Below, piece after piece: positions 18,221 through 26,308 of a stretch of 64,000 bases of DNA. The notes beneath the pieces were generated by a model. It saw only the letters and a list, made by a program, of their open reading frames with translations. It was not told where the DNA came from and ran no database searches. Each line of letters opens with the position of its first letter. Positions within the stretch are counted from its first letter, which is position 1. Source of the DNA: Bog-473 sp963742035 (GTDB lineage: Bacteria; Actinomycetota; Acidimicrobiia; Acidimicrobiales; RAAP-2); NCBI GenBank assembly GCA_963742035.1, contig CAVUKH010000007.1:1-64000 (forward strand), in the 5' to 3' direction. A program made the translations under genes and the position numbers.

Positions 18221-19240
18221 CGTCGTCCCGGCTCTCCGCCGTCGTGGACTCGGTCCTCGAGGCGAGCGTCATCGGCAGCTTCAGCCGGGCCGGCTTCGCC
18301 GTGCGATCGCGTCTTGAGCACTGGGCCCCGCCGCCCGACCTGTCCGGACGCGTGGTGGTCGTGACGGGAGCCTCCTCCGGAATCGGTCAGGCGGCTGCGC
18401 TCGAGTTGGCCCGCCTGGGTGCCGCGCTGTGGCTCGTCGGCCGGGACGAGGAACGGATTGGCGCGACGGCGCGCCGCGCCAGGGACCTCGGAGCCGGCGC
18501 GCCGGTCGAGCCGGTCGTGCTCGACATCGCCGACGCCGACGCCGTCGATGCCTTCGCGACACAGTGTCGCCACCACCCACACCCGACTGGATGGGCTGGT
18601 CCATGCCGCGGGTGCGCTCTCTTCGACCTACCGCAGCACCCCCACGGGCGACGAGCTCACCGTGGCCACTGCAGTCCTCGCTCCCTTCCGTCTGACGTGG
18701 CTGCTCAGCCCGCTCCTCCGCCGATCCTGCGACGCCACCGTCGTGACGGTGTCGTCGGGGGGGATGTACACCCAGCCGTTCGATCTCGGGCGGCTCGAAA
18801 TGAGCCCCGAGGCCTACCGCGGGTCCATCGCCTACGCCCGGGCGAAGCGGGCCCAAGTCGTCCTCTCTCACGAATGGGCCCGCCGCTGGCGGGCGGACGG
18901 CGTAGCCAGCTACGCGTGCCACCCGGGCTGGGTGGACACCCCGGGGCTGGCCAGCGGCCTCCCTACCTTCGCCAAGCTGGGACCCCTGCTGCGAACGCCG
19001 GCCGAAGGCGCCGACACGGTGGTCTGGTTGACAGCCGGAGGGGCCAGGAGCGCCGCGGCGCCACAGCCGACGACCGAAGGCTTCTTCCACGACCGACACC
19101 GGCGGGGTGAGAACCACCTGCCCTGGACGGCCCGAGGTGCGGGCCCACGGGACGGGGACCGGTTGTGGGAGTGGTGCCAGGACCGCACCCACCTGCGGGG
19201 CGATGCGCCGCCCCCGGACGGCGCGCCCGAGAGGCAATAG
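18217..19240 (+). pseudogene. Short-chain dehydrogenase/reductase with +1 frameshift
   Basis: The first part (18217 to about 18564) encodes the NAD(P) site VVVTGASSGIGQAAALELA and ends its homology at VDAFATQ. The continuation VATTHTRLDGLVHAAGA is one base out of frame, followed by TVVTVSSGGMYTQPFD, the active site YARAKRAQVVL and CHPGWVDTPGL to 19240. Removing one base near 18565 restores a single 340-aa protein resembling retinol-dehydrogenase-like SDRs. The downstream sequence is otherwise undamaged, so this is a very recent mutation or a sequencing or assembly error. Confidence 0.82.
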
Positions 19241-19253
19241 CCTCGTCTCTGTC

Positions 19254-19628
19254 ATGGTGACGCTGGACCATCTCATACTGCGGGTCAACGAAAGGGACGC
19301 CAGCGTGCGCTTCTACACCGAGGTCATGGGCTTCGGCGACGAGGGTGAGGACGGGCCCTTCTCGGTGATCCGGGTCAGTCCCGAGACAACCCTGCAGTTG
19401 GCCCCCTGGGGCACCCAGGGTGGCGACCATCTGGCCTTCGCCCTCTCACCGGAGCAGTTCGAGGCTGCCTTCGCCCGCGTCAAGGCGGCCGGGTTGCCCT
19501 ACGGCGACTCGTTCCACGACGTGGGCAACATGCAAGGCCCGGGCGAGGAGACCGGCGCCAAGGGCCCTGGTCCCACCATCTACGTCTTCGATCCCGACCG
19601 GCACCTGGTCGAGTTGCGCCGCTATTGA
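19254..19628 (+). CDS. VOC (glyoxalase/bleomycin resistance) family protein
   Basis: A 124-aa metal-binding VOC-fold protein: LDHLILRVNERDASVRFYTEVMGF at the start and IYVFDPDRHLVELRRY at the end, supplying the usual His and Glu metal ligands. ATG at 19254 begins the conserved strand. The substrate is unknown. It follows the SDR by 13 bases and may belong to that transcript. Its stop abuts the end of the leftward thiolase fragment. Confidence 0.85.
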   Translation: MVTLDHLILRVNERDASVRFYTEVMGFGDEGEDGPFSVIRVSPETTLQLAPWGTQGGDHLAFALSPEQFEAAFARVKAAGLPYGDSFHDVGNMQGPGEETGAKGPGPTIYVFDPDRHLVELRRY

Positions 19629-19754
19629 TCAGTCCGGCGCGTGCACCTCGTGCATGCCGATGTCCGCAATGGCGAGCCCGGCCAAGGTGCGCCCCGAACG
19701 CCCGATCGGCGTGCGTGTGGCGGCGACGATGACGGCGTCGTTGGCTGCGGTCAC
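19629..19754 (-). pseudogene. Thiolase N-terminal fragment (41 aa)
   Basis: From GTG 19754 the peptide reads AVIVAATRTPIGRSGRTLAG after four residues, the classic first strand and loop of acetyl-CoA acetyltransferases, then hits TGA after 41 codons where the neighbouring VOC gene ends. The GTG overlaps the DUF35 gene stop (GTGA), as expected for an intact DUF35-thiolase operon. The rest of the thiolase has evidently been deleted, with the VOC gene now joined at the breakpoint. Confidence 0.7.
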
Positions 19755-20167
19755 CGCTCGTGCCTCTTCGTGAAGACGGGAATCGTGAACTCGTCGGAGA
19801 TGGGTCGGAAGGTGACCTGCAGGGCCATGCCCACCTGCAGCTCGTCGAAGGAGCAGTCGACCACGTTGGTCATCATGCGCGGCCCCTCGGCCAGGTCGAC
19901 GATGGCGGCGACGTAGGGCACGCAGTCGCGGAACGGGGGCATGTCGTTGCTGTAGACGATCGACCAGGTGTACAGCGTGCCTTCCCCACTGGCCTCGTAC
20001 CACTCCACCTGCTCGCTCCAGCACTTCGGGCAGAAGGGGCGCGGGTAATAGGAGAAGGCGTCACAGGCGAGACAGTGCTTAATGAGGAGGCGCTCCTCCT
20101 TCGCCGCCTCCCAGAACGCAATGGTGTCGCCCTCCGGCGTGGGGAGATCGAACCGGACAGTGGTCAT
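19751..20167 (-). CDS. DUF35 OB-fold / zinc-ribbon acyl-CoA-associated protein
   Basis: A 138-aa protein with an N-terminal rubredoxin-like knuckle (CLACDAFSYYPRPFCPKC, residues about 32-49) and the OB-fold block GEGTLYTWSIVYSNDMPPF. DUF35 proteins typically form complexes with thiolases or aldolases acting on acyl-CoA. Here the partner gene downstream is only an N-terminal thiolase fragment, so this subunit may now be orphaned or work with the 27786 thiolase in trans. Confidence 0.85.
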   Translation of the reverse strand: MTTVRFDLPTPEGDTIAFWEAAKEERLLIKHCLACDAFSYYPRPFCPKCWSEQVEWYEASGEGTLYTWSIVYSNDMPPFRDCVPYVAAIVDLAEGPRMMTNVVDCSFDELQVGMALQVTFRPISDEFTIPVFTKRHER

Positions 20168-20337
20168 GTCGCCTCTCCTTTACACGCTCGAACCCGGGCG
20201 GGTCCGGCCACAGCCGGGACACTGCTGTCACGCGCACCCGGTCGCTCCTCCCGGATTGACCCCGGGAGGCGCATCGGCCATGCTGCAGCGAACCTGACGT
20301 CGGCGTCAACTTTCACTTTCCGGGGGACCATTTCACA

Positions 20338-21867
20338 GTGCTGATGGATGATCACCTGGCCCGCATGGCCGAGGAGTTCGGCGACCAGACGGCGTTCGCC
20401 GTCGTCGACGTCGGGTCCATGACCTTCGCCGAGTGGGACGGCGCGGCCAACGCCATGGCCCGCCGGCTCGTCGAGGCCGGCCTCGAGCCCGGCGCCCGGG
20501 TCGGCATTCATCTGCGTCCCGAGCTGGCCCTGCGCTGGCTCGTCTCGTACTCGGCAGCCCATCGGGCCGGCGGCGTGGCCGTCCCCATGAACCCGCGCCT
20601 GGCTCCGGCCGAGGTGGCCCACATGCTCGAGCACTCGGGTGCCTCCGTCGTGGTGGCCGATGGCGACCTGCTGCACAGCGACGGCGAGTTGGGGGCGACC
20701 CGCCTCGTCGCCCTGATTGACGCCGGCACGGAGGCCGGGACGCCATCGCCCGACAGCCACGTCCTCACGTGGACCGAGGTCACCACCGGCGACCGCTCGC
20801 CCTTCCAGGTGCCCCGTGCCTCCGAGGACCTGGCCGACATCCTCTACACCTCGGGGACGACCGGGCGCCCCAAGGGGGTGGCCGTGCGCCATTCGAACGG
20901 TTCCATGATCGGCGCCGTCGAGCCCAACTGGAGCGGCGCCGGGTGGGTGCACGCCAGCCCGCTCTTCACCTTCGCCGGCATCGCCCTCGTCTACACGCCG
21001 ATGAAGCTGGGTATGCAGGTGATCTACCAGCCGCGCTTCGACGCCGACCGCTGGTTGCGCCTGGTCGAGGAGGAGCGTCCCATGGCCGTGTTCCTCGTCC
21101 CCACCATGGCGCACCTCCTGATCGACAACCCCCGCTTTGCCGAGGCCGACCTGTCGTCGGTGCAGATGTGCTCGGTGGGGAGCGCCCCCTTGGCGCCCTA
21201 CGTCGTCGAGCGCCTACAGGCGAAGATGCCCGATGCCCTGGTGTCGAACAATTACGGCATGACCGAGGCCGGCTCGGCCTATTGCGTCATGCCCAAGGGC
21301 GAGGCGGTCAAGCGTCCCGGCTCTGTGGGCCAGATCGCCCCGCCCGCCGTGGTGCGCATCGTCGACGAGCACGATCAGCAGCTGCCACCCGACACGGTGG
21401 GCGAGGTGCGCCTGCAGATGCCCGGCCGCCAGCGCGAGTACTTCGAGGACCCCGAGGCGACGGCCGAGATGTGGCGGGACGGCTGGCTGGTCACCGGCGA
21501 CCTCGGCAAGCTCGATGCAGATGGCTACCTCTACATCGTGGGCCGCTCCAAGGACGTCATCATCCGCGGCGGCAACAACGTGCACGCCACGGATGTGGAG
21601 CACGTCCTGGTGCAGCACGAGGCGGTGAAGGAAGTCGCCGTCGTCGGCGCACCCCATCCTGTGCTCGGCGAGGACGTGGTGGCCTTCGTCGTCCTGCATC
21701 CCGGCGCCGAAGCCGACGCCGAGGAGCTGCGCGCCTTCGGGCTCGAGCAACTGGCCGACTACAAGGTGCCGCGCCAGTTCGTCTTCGTTGACGAGCTGCC
21801 CCGCAATCCCACCGGCAAGGTCGTCAAGCCCCAGCTGCGCGCCCGCCTCGCCGAGACGCCGGCCTGA
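20338..21867 (+). CDS. AMP-dependent acyl-CoA synthetase/ligase
   Basis: A 509-aa ANL-family ligase that should activate a carboxylic acid to its CoA thioester. It shows ILYTSGTTGRPKGVAVRHSN (P-loop), NNYGMTEAGSAYCV, GWLVTGDLGKLDADGYLYIV, GRSKDVIIRGGNNVHATDVE and the C-terminal catalytic Lys in NPTGKVVKPQL. GTG 20338 or ATG 20344 could start it. Medium-chain or aromatic acids are likely substrates given the surrounding beta-oxidation-type genes; the pocket cannot be assigned. Confidence 0.9.
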   Translation: MLMDDHLARMAEEFGDQTAFAVVDVGSMTFAEWDGAANAMARRLVEAGLEPGARVGIHLRPELALRWLVSYSAAHRAGGVAVPMNPRLAPAEVAHMLEHSGASVVVADGDLLHSDGELGATRLVALIDAGTEAGTPSPDSHVLTWTEVTTGDRSPFQVPRASEDLADILYTSGTTGRPKGVAVRHSNGSMIGAVEPNWSGAGWVHASPLFTFAGIALVYTPMKLGMQVIYQPRFDADRWLRLVEEERPMAVFLVPTMAHLLIDNPRFAEADLSSVQMCSVGSAPLAPYVVERLQAKMPDALVSNNYGMTEAGSAYCVMPKGEAVKRPGSVGQIAPPAVVRIVDEHDQQLPPDTVGEVRLQMPGRQREYFEDPEATAEMWRDGWLVTGDLGKLDADGYLYIVGRSKDVIIRGGNNVHATDVEHVLVQHEAVKEVAVVGAPHPVLGEDVVAFVVLHPGAEADAEELRAFGLEQLADYKVPRQFVFVDELPRNPTGKVVKPQLRARLAETPA

Positions 21868-21938
21868 TCATCGTCCCCTCCGCCCCCGCGGTGGCGTGTG
21901 ACGCGCTGATGAACTCTGCCGGATCTTTGACCGGCTGG

Positions 21939-21968
21939 TTCAAGCGCGACCGGGACGTCTCGTATACT
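21939..21968 (+). promoter_or_regulatory. Strong promoter of a short autonomous transcript
   Basis: TATACT at 21963-21968 is a near-consensus -10, conspicuous in this GC-rich window. TTCAAG at 21939-21944 is an 18-bp-spaced -35 candidate. Transcription should start about 21975, just before the ATG at 21978, and stop at the terminator at 22155-22185. Confidence 0.6.
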
Positions 21969-21977
21969 GGGATCATC

Positions 21978-22127
21978 ATGACGAGCGAGAACGTGACGCA
22001 CGACCGGCTGTGTCGGGCCCAACAGGAGGGCAACTCCCTGGGTCAGTCGCGCCTCGCCATGTCCGAGGTACAGATCTGTGGGATCCCCAAGCCGATGAGC
22101 AGCGAGGGGGTGGCACCGACGCCGTAG
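21978..22127 (+). CDS. Possible leaderless small protein (49 aa) or structured RNA
   Basis: ATG 21978 lies nine bases after a TATACT -10 box, so a leaderless 49-codon frame is possible (MTSENVTHDRLCRAQQEGNS at the start). I recognise no family. The same stretch can fold: GGCCCA (22016-22021) pairs with TGGGTC (22039-22044) around an inner GGAG/CTCC helix. With its own promoter and intrinsic terminator, the roughly 210-nt transcript could instead be a non-coding RNA or an attenuator leader for the small zinc protein at 22271. Confidence 0.4.
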   Translation: MTSENVTHDRLCRAQQEGNSLGQSRLAMSEVQICGIPKPMSSEGVAPTP

Positions 22128-22154
22128 AGGACTTCTCGGAGTCCCGACGTCGAG

Positions 22155-22185
22155 GAGCCGCTTCCCACAGGGAAGCGGCTCTTTT
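22155..22185 (+). terminator. Intrinsic terminator
   Basis: GAGCCGCTTCC and GGAAGCGGCTC form an 11-bp perfect stem with a 5-nt loop, followed by TTTT. It ends the short transcript that starts near 21975 and could attenuate reading into the gene at 22271. Confidence 0.85.
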
Positions 22186-22270
22186 GCGTTCATACCCGGA
22201 CCGTTCGGTCCATGGGAGGAAAGCGGCAGGACACGAAATGATCGAGACCACGTCACAAGAGAGAGGCACC

Positions 22271-22405
22271 ATGACGACGCAGCTGTGCCTGCGCTGCCGG
22301 TTCCACCCTGCGTCGCCGCGCATTGCCGGATACTGCTCGTGGGATTGCTACGAGGCCGACGACGAGGAAGAGGCCGACGACGAGGACGGTGACCAGGCGG
22401 CCTGA
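22271..22405 (+). CDS. Small cysteine-rich acidic protein, 44 aa
   Basis: The peptide MTTQLCLRCRFHPASPRIAG continues into YCSWDCYEAD and an Asp/Glu-rich tail. The CLRC and CSWDC pairs form a likely zinc knuckle. GAGAGAGG precedes the ATG. No family name comes to mind; similar tiny zinc-binding proteins are frequent in actinobacteria. It lies downstream of an intrinsic terminator, so it either has its own promoter or is controlled by attenuation. Confidence 0.55.
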   Translation: MTTQLCLRCRFHPASPRIAGYCSWDCYEADDEEEADDEDGDQAA

Positions 22406-22452
22406 CCTGTTGAGCGTTCTCACCTGCTCACGCGCGCCGGCAGCGCTCCTGA

Positions 22453-23301
22453 TCAGCCGGGTTCGTCGGGGAAGCGGAGCCGGGCCAGCTGGGTCGACTG
22501 CCCGACCATGTGGCCCCGGCTGTCCCAGAGGACGCACGTCTCGTCGACCATCCCGTCGGCGACGAGGCCGGCCGTCATGCGGATGGCCAGCCACCCCGGT
22601 GCCGGCCGGGCCCGCACGTAGGCCGACATCTGCAGGGTGGGCACCCACCCGGTGGAGCCGATCATGAGCGTGGCCGGCGGTATGGCATCGGCCAGAAAGA
22701 GGAGTGAGAGGGGGTCGGGCGGGCGACCGTCGGCGAACTGCGTCCAGCCGCGCAGTTCGGCCGGCGTCCCGGTCGGCGGGGGACCGGCGGCGAACGGGAG
22801 GGTCGCCCGGTCGAGCCGGAGGTCGAGCACGTCCAAAATCCCGACGTAGACACCCGTCGGGGTCTGCGGCGTCAGGCGGACGCAGTCCTCGGGGTCCGAC
22901 GCCTGGAAGGGCTCGGTGCCGTCGTAGCGGACCGCTGCCTCGTCGGGGAGGGCCCCGAGGACGAAGACCGCGTCGACGATGTCGTTCTCCCCCTGGGTGA
23001 GGACGGCTCGCACATGGCCGGCTGTCCGCCCGCTGCGCAGCAGGGTCGTCCGCACCATGGCGTGGCCGGGGCCGGGCGCCCGGAAGTAGGTGATGGAGGA
23101 GGACAGCACCTCCCAGTCGCGCCCACCATGACGCCGGGCCGTCACGCGTGCGGCCCGCCCGAGCAGCGCCAACAGATAGCCACCGTTGGCCTTGTCGCCC
23201 ACGGACCAGAGCGGGTGGATGCTGACCCCGAAGAGGTGGGGATCGTCAGTGTCCTGCAGGGCCGTGACAGCATCGAAGGAGAGGTCATCGGGCTCGGGCA
23301 T
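22453..23301 (-). CDS. Acyl-CoA thioesterase, TesB-like double hot-dog
   Basis: A 282-aa protein with two hot-dog repeats. The N-terminal half has HPLWSVGDKANGGYLLALLGRAA and EVLSSSITYFRAPGPGHAMV; the C-terminal half has LADAIPPATL, TLQMSAYVRARPAPGWLAIR and ETCVLWDSRGHMVGQSTQLARL. It should hydrolyse acyl-CoA thioesters in the cytoplasm. ATG 23301 was chosen as it begins the conserved region. It diverges from the methyltransferase gene with 32 bp between starts. Confidence 0.85.
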   Translation of the reverse strand: MPEPDDLSFDAVTALQDTDDPHLFGVSIHPLWSVGDKANGGYLLALLGRAARVTARRHGGRDWEVLSSSITYFRAPGPGHAMVRTTLLRSGRTAGHVRAVLTQGENDIVDAVFVLGALPDEAAVRYDGTEPFQASDPEDCVRLTPQTPTGVYVGILDVLDLRLDRATLPFAAGPPPTGTPAELRGWTQFADGRPPDPLSLLFLADAIPPATLMIGSTGWVPTLQMSAYVRARPAPGWLAIRMTAGLVADGMVDETCVLWDSRGHMVGQSTQLARLRFPDEPG

Positions 23302-23333
23302 GCGGGCGACCCTACCGGCGGCGATGATGGCGC

Positions 23334-24074
23334 ATGACGTTCGACATGGAGGCAACCTTCAGCGACGACTACCCCTACTTCTACGAGGAGTCGATCGACG
23401 ACGCGCACTCGGACAGCGACACGGCGGAGATCCTGGGTCTGCTGCAGCTCCCCTCCGGCTCCCGCATCCTCGATGTGCCCTGTGGCCACGGGCGCATCTC
23501 CCGCCGCCTGGCCGCGTCGGGCATGGAGGTCACGGGGGTCGACCTGACACCGGCCTACGTCGAACAGGCGCGGGCCGATCCTCACCTGCGTCCCCGCAGC
23601 GTCACGTACCTGGAGGGAGACATCCGCTCCCTTCCCGTCGACGGGCCGTTCGACGCGGTGGTCTGCTGGTTGAACTCGTTCGGGTACTACGACGACGCGG
23701 ACTGTCATCGCGTCCTGGACGAGTTCCACCGCGTGCTCCGACCGGGGGGAAGGGTGGCGATCGACACCATGCACCACGACGGTGCGGTGCGGCACTTCAC
23801 CCCGGCCCCCGATGCGGTGGTGGTGCAACGAGGTGACGACGCCATGTTCGAGGTGTCGACCTTCGACCCCACGCGCGGGCGGATGGTCATCGAGCGCACC
23901 GCCTACCGCGCCGGTGCGCTGCGACGCGCCTCGTATTTCGTCCGCCTGCCCACCCCGCCGGAGTGGGTGGCGTGGCTGGAGGCAGCTGGATTTCACGACG
24001 TCCAATTCCGCGCCGGTGGCGGCGGTCCGCTCGAGCTCGACAGTTGGGAACTGGTGGTGATCGCCACGGCGTGA
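23334..24074 (+). CDS. Class I SAM-dependent methyltransferase
   Basis: A 246-aa Rossmann methyltransferase with motif I RILDVPCGHGRISRRLA, the acidic motif II VTGVDLTPAYVEQA, and the VVCWLNSFGYYDDADCHRVL and FHRVLRPGGRVAIDTMHHDG blocks. The substrate is unknown. The FGYY segment is typical of small-molecule methyltransferases. It does not form an obvious pathway with its neighbours. Confidence 0.85.
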   Translation: MTFDMEATFSDDYPYFYEESIDDAHSDSDTAEILGLLQLPSGSRILDVPCGHGRISRRLAASGMEVTGVDLTPAYVEQARADPHLRPRSVTYLEGDIRSLPVDGPFDAVVCWLNSFGYYDDADCHRVLDEFHRVLRPGGRVAIDTMHHDGAVRHFTPAPDAVVVQRGDDAMFEVSTFDPTRGRMVIERTAYRAGALRRASYFVRLPTPPEWVAWLEAAGFHDVQFRAGGGGPLELDSWELVVIATA

Positions 24075-24173
24075 GTGCGCAACGGGCGTGCACGAATCGC
24101 CCTCGACACGCGCCAGGCCGCTGCGTACTCTGGCGTCAGGATTGGGGTGGGGGCTGAGGGGTAAGGAGCCTGC

Positions 24174-26117
24174 ATGCGACGCACTGCCGTACTGTCCGTC
24201 TTTCTGGCCAGCGTTCTGGGAGGCGCCCTCATCGGCTTGGCTCCCGGCGCCGGCGCCACCGGGACCATCACCGTTCCGCCAACTGTGAATGCGACGACCT
24301 GGACGCTGGGTACCGTCCCATCATCGGGCCCGGGCGCCACCGACGCCTTGCACGCGGTTTCGTGCACCACGTCGACCTTCTGTATGGCGACCGGCCAGAG
24401 CGGCGCCGCCACCGGCAGCCTGATTGAGCAGTGGAACGGCAGCGCCTGGTCCGTCGTCACCAACCCGGCCTCGACCGGCGCGGTCACCCTCAACGGGGTG
24501 TCTTGCGTGGGCACGTCCTTCTGTGCGGCCGTGGGACAGGTCGGTGGAAACACCCCCGTCGTTGAACAGTGGGATGGTTCAGCCTGGTCGCTGGCCACCC
24601 TGAGTCCGCCGCTCGCGACGACGCCGGCGGAGCTCAACGGCGTGACCTGCATCTCCAGCACGAACTGCGTCGCCGTCGGCTCGGAGACATCCGCGTCCGT
24701 GAGCGTTCCCCTCGTCGAGCAATGGAACGGGACGTCGTGGGCCGCCGTCACGGTCCCCGCGCCGACGGGGACGGTCCTCAGCACGCTCCGGGGCGTGTCG
24801 TGCAGCGGCGCGGCCTTCTGCGTCGCCGTGGGGAACAACCAGGGGGCGACCTCGACCTCGACCCTGGTGGAGCAGTGGAACGGATCAACCTGGAGCATCG
24901 TGACGAGTCCCGATGTGTCCGCCGCCACCGGCGTCACCAACCTGCTCGCGTCAGTCTCGTGTGTCAACACATCCTTCTGTCAGGCCGTCGGGAGCTTCAA
25001 CGACGGGGTGAACCCCGAACGGACGCTGGTGCAACAGTGGAACGGCTCGGTCTGGACGGTCGTATCGAGTCCGAACGTGTCGCCGACCGAGGGCGACAGC
25101 CTCGCCGGCGTGACCTGCTTCTCCGCCACGACGTGCAGCGCCGTGGGCCAAACGCAGGCGACGGTCGGCGTCTTCGCCCCCATGGCCGCAGTCTGGGACG
25201 GCGTCTCGTGGTCCCTCGCCACGGTGCCGGACGGTGCGACGGGGAGCGCGCAGACCGACGCTGAGGGAGTCTCCTGCCTCACCGACTGGGAGTGCGTCGC
25301 GGTCGGGGCGACCAACAACGGCGGGACCGTCGACCCCTTCGTGATCACCGCCCCCATCAACCGCCCGGGCTACCGTTTCGTCGCTTCCGACGGCGGGGTG
25401 TTCGACTACGGCGCCCCCTTCCTCGGCTCGACGGGCGGCATGAAGCTGAACAAGCCGATCGTGGGCATGGCGGTCATGCCGGCTGGTGACGGCTACGACC
25501 TGGTGGCCTCCGACGGCGGGATCTTCAACTACGGCAGTGCCCCGTTCTACGGTTCGGCGGGCTCCTTGCACCTCAACGCCCCCATCGTCGGCATGGCGAT
25601 GACGGCGGACGGGGGCGGCTACTGGCTCGTCGCGACCGACGGTGGGATCTTCTCCTACGGCGACGCCCAGTTCTACGGCTCAACCGGATCCATCCACCTC
25701 AACAAGCCGATCGTCGGCATGGCGCCCACCCCCGACGGGAAGGGCTACTGGCTCGTCGCCTCCGACGGCGGCATCTTCAACTACGGCGACGCGGCGTTCT
25801 TGGGCTCTGCGGGCTCCTTGCCGCTGAACAAGCCCGTGGTCGGCATGGCCGCCCCGGTCTCCGGGGGCTACTACCTGGTGGCCTCCGACGGCGGCATCTT
25901 CACCTATCCGACGACCAATGGACCGCCCTTCTACGGCTCCACGGGCTCCATCAAGCTCAACAAGCCCATCGTGGGCATGGCCGCGGTGGCCGGGGGCTAC
26001 TACCTGAGCGCCTCGGACGGCGGGATCTTCACGTTCCCGACCACCGGCGGCCCGCCGTTCCTCGGCTCCACCGGCTCCATCGTCCTCAACCAGCCCATCG
26101 TGGGAATGACGGGATAG
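24174..26117 (+). CDS. Secreted protein with a seven-repeat and a six-repeat (SDGGIF) domain
   Basis: A 647-aa exported protein: basic start MRRTAVLS, hydrophobic core, and a likely signal-peptidase site after GAGA (about residue 34). Residues about 58-395 hold seven imperfect repeats containing GVSC, six or so residues, then CxAVG and EQWNGSxW, each with a Cys pair. Residues about 396-647 hold six repeats of about 42 aa of the form SDGGIFxYGxAxFxGSxGxxxLNxPIVGMA. Counts of seven and six suggest two stacked beta-propellers. No catalytic residues, sortase signal or transmembrane tail are seen. A paralogue lies at 60015-63061. Confidence 0.82.
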   Translation: MRRTAVLSVFLASVLGGALIGLAPGAGATGTITVPPTVNATTWTLGTVPSSGPGATDALHAVSCTTSTFCMATGQSGAATGSLIEQWNGSAWSVVTNPASTGAVTLNGVSCVGTSFCAAVGQVGGNTPVVEQWDGSAWSLATLSPPLATTPAELNGVTCISSTNCVAVGSETSASVSVPLVEQWNGTSWAAVTVPAPTGTVLSTLRGVSCSGAAFCVAVGNNQGATSTSTLVEQWNGSTWSIVTSPDVSAATGVTNLLASVSCVNTSFCQAVGSFNDGVNPERTLVQQWNGSVWTVVSSPNVSPTEGDSLAGVTCFSATTCSAVGQTQATVGVFAPMAAVWDGVSWSLATVPDGATGSAQTDAEGVSCLTDWECVAVGATNNGGTVDPFVITAPINRPGYRFVASDGGVFDYGAPFLGSTGGMKLNKPIVGMAVMPAGDGYDLVASDGGIFNYGSAPFYGSAGSLHLNAPIVGMAMTADGGGYWLVATDGGIFSYGDAQFYGSTGSIHLNKPIVGMAPTPDGKGYWLVASDGGIFNYGDAAFLGSAGSLPLNKPVVGMAAPVSGGYYLVASDGGIFTYPTTNGPPFYGSTGSIKLNKPIVGMAAVAGGYYLSASDGGIFTFPTTGGPPFLGSTGSIVLNQPIVGMTG

Positions 26118-26308
26118 GGCCGGCGGGACGGCCCGGCCCGCCGCGGCGGTCCCTCCCGGTCGACCCGCGGGCCACGGAGGACGACATGCGGGCGGCCGGG
26201 TCGGGGGCGAGGTCCTGAGCAGGTCGGACGCGTCCCGGAGGGCGCAGCTGCGGTTACGGTCTCGTCAATGATGTGTGCGCTGTTCGTGATCTCTGGGATG
26301 ATCGGTCC
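26118..26308. other. Intergenic region with GC hairpin
   Basis: CGGCGGG (26121-26127) and CCCGCCG (26137-26143) can form a stem just after the secreted-protein stop, with no T-run; it may help terminate transcription. No coding sequence is apparent. Confidence 0.35.

Noticed and set aside
21976..22185. Known riboswitch class (SAM-IV, ZTP, c-di-GMP, cobalamin) upstream of 22271
   Set aside because: I looked for the conserved cores of these classes and did not find them; left as an unassigned RNA or small-protein unit.
26121..26143. GC-rich hairpin after the secreted protein as a firm terminator
   Set aside because: It has a stem but no T-run, so I keep it only as a note in the intergenic entry.
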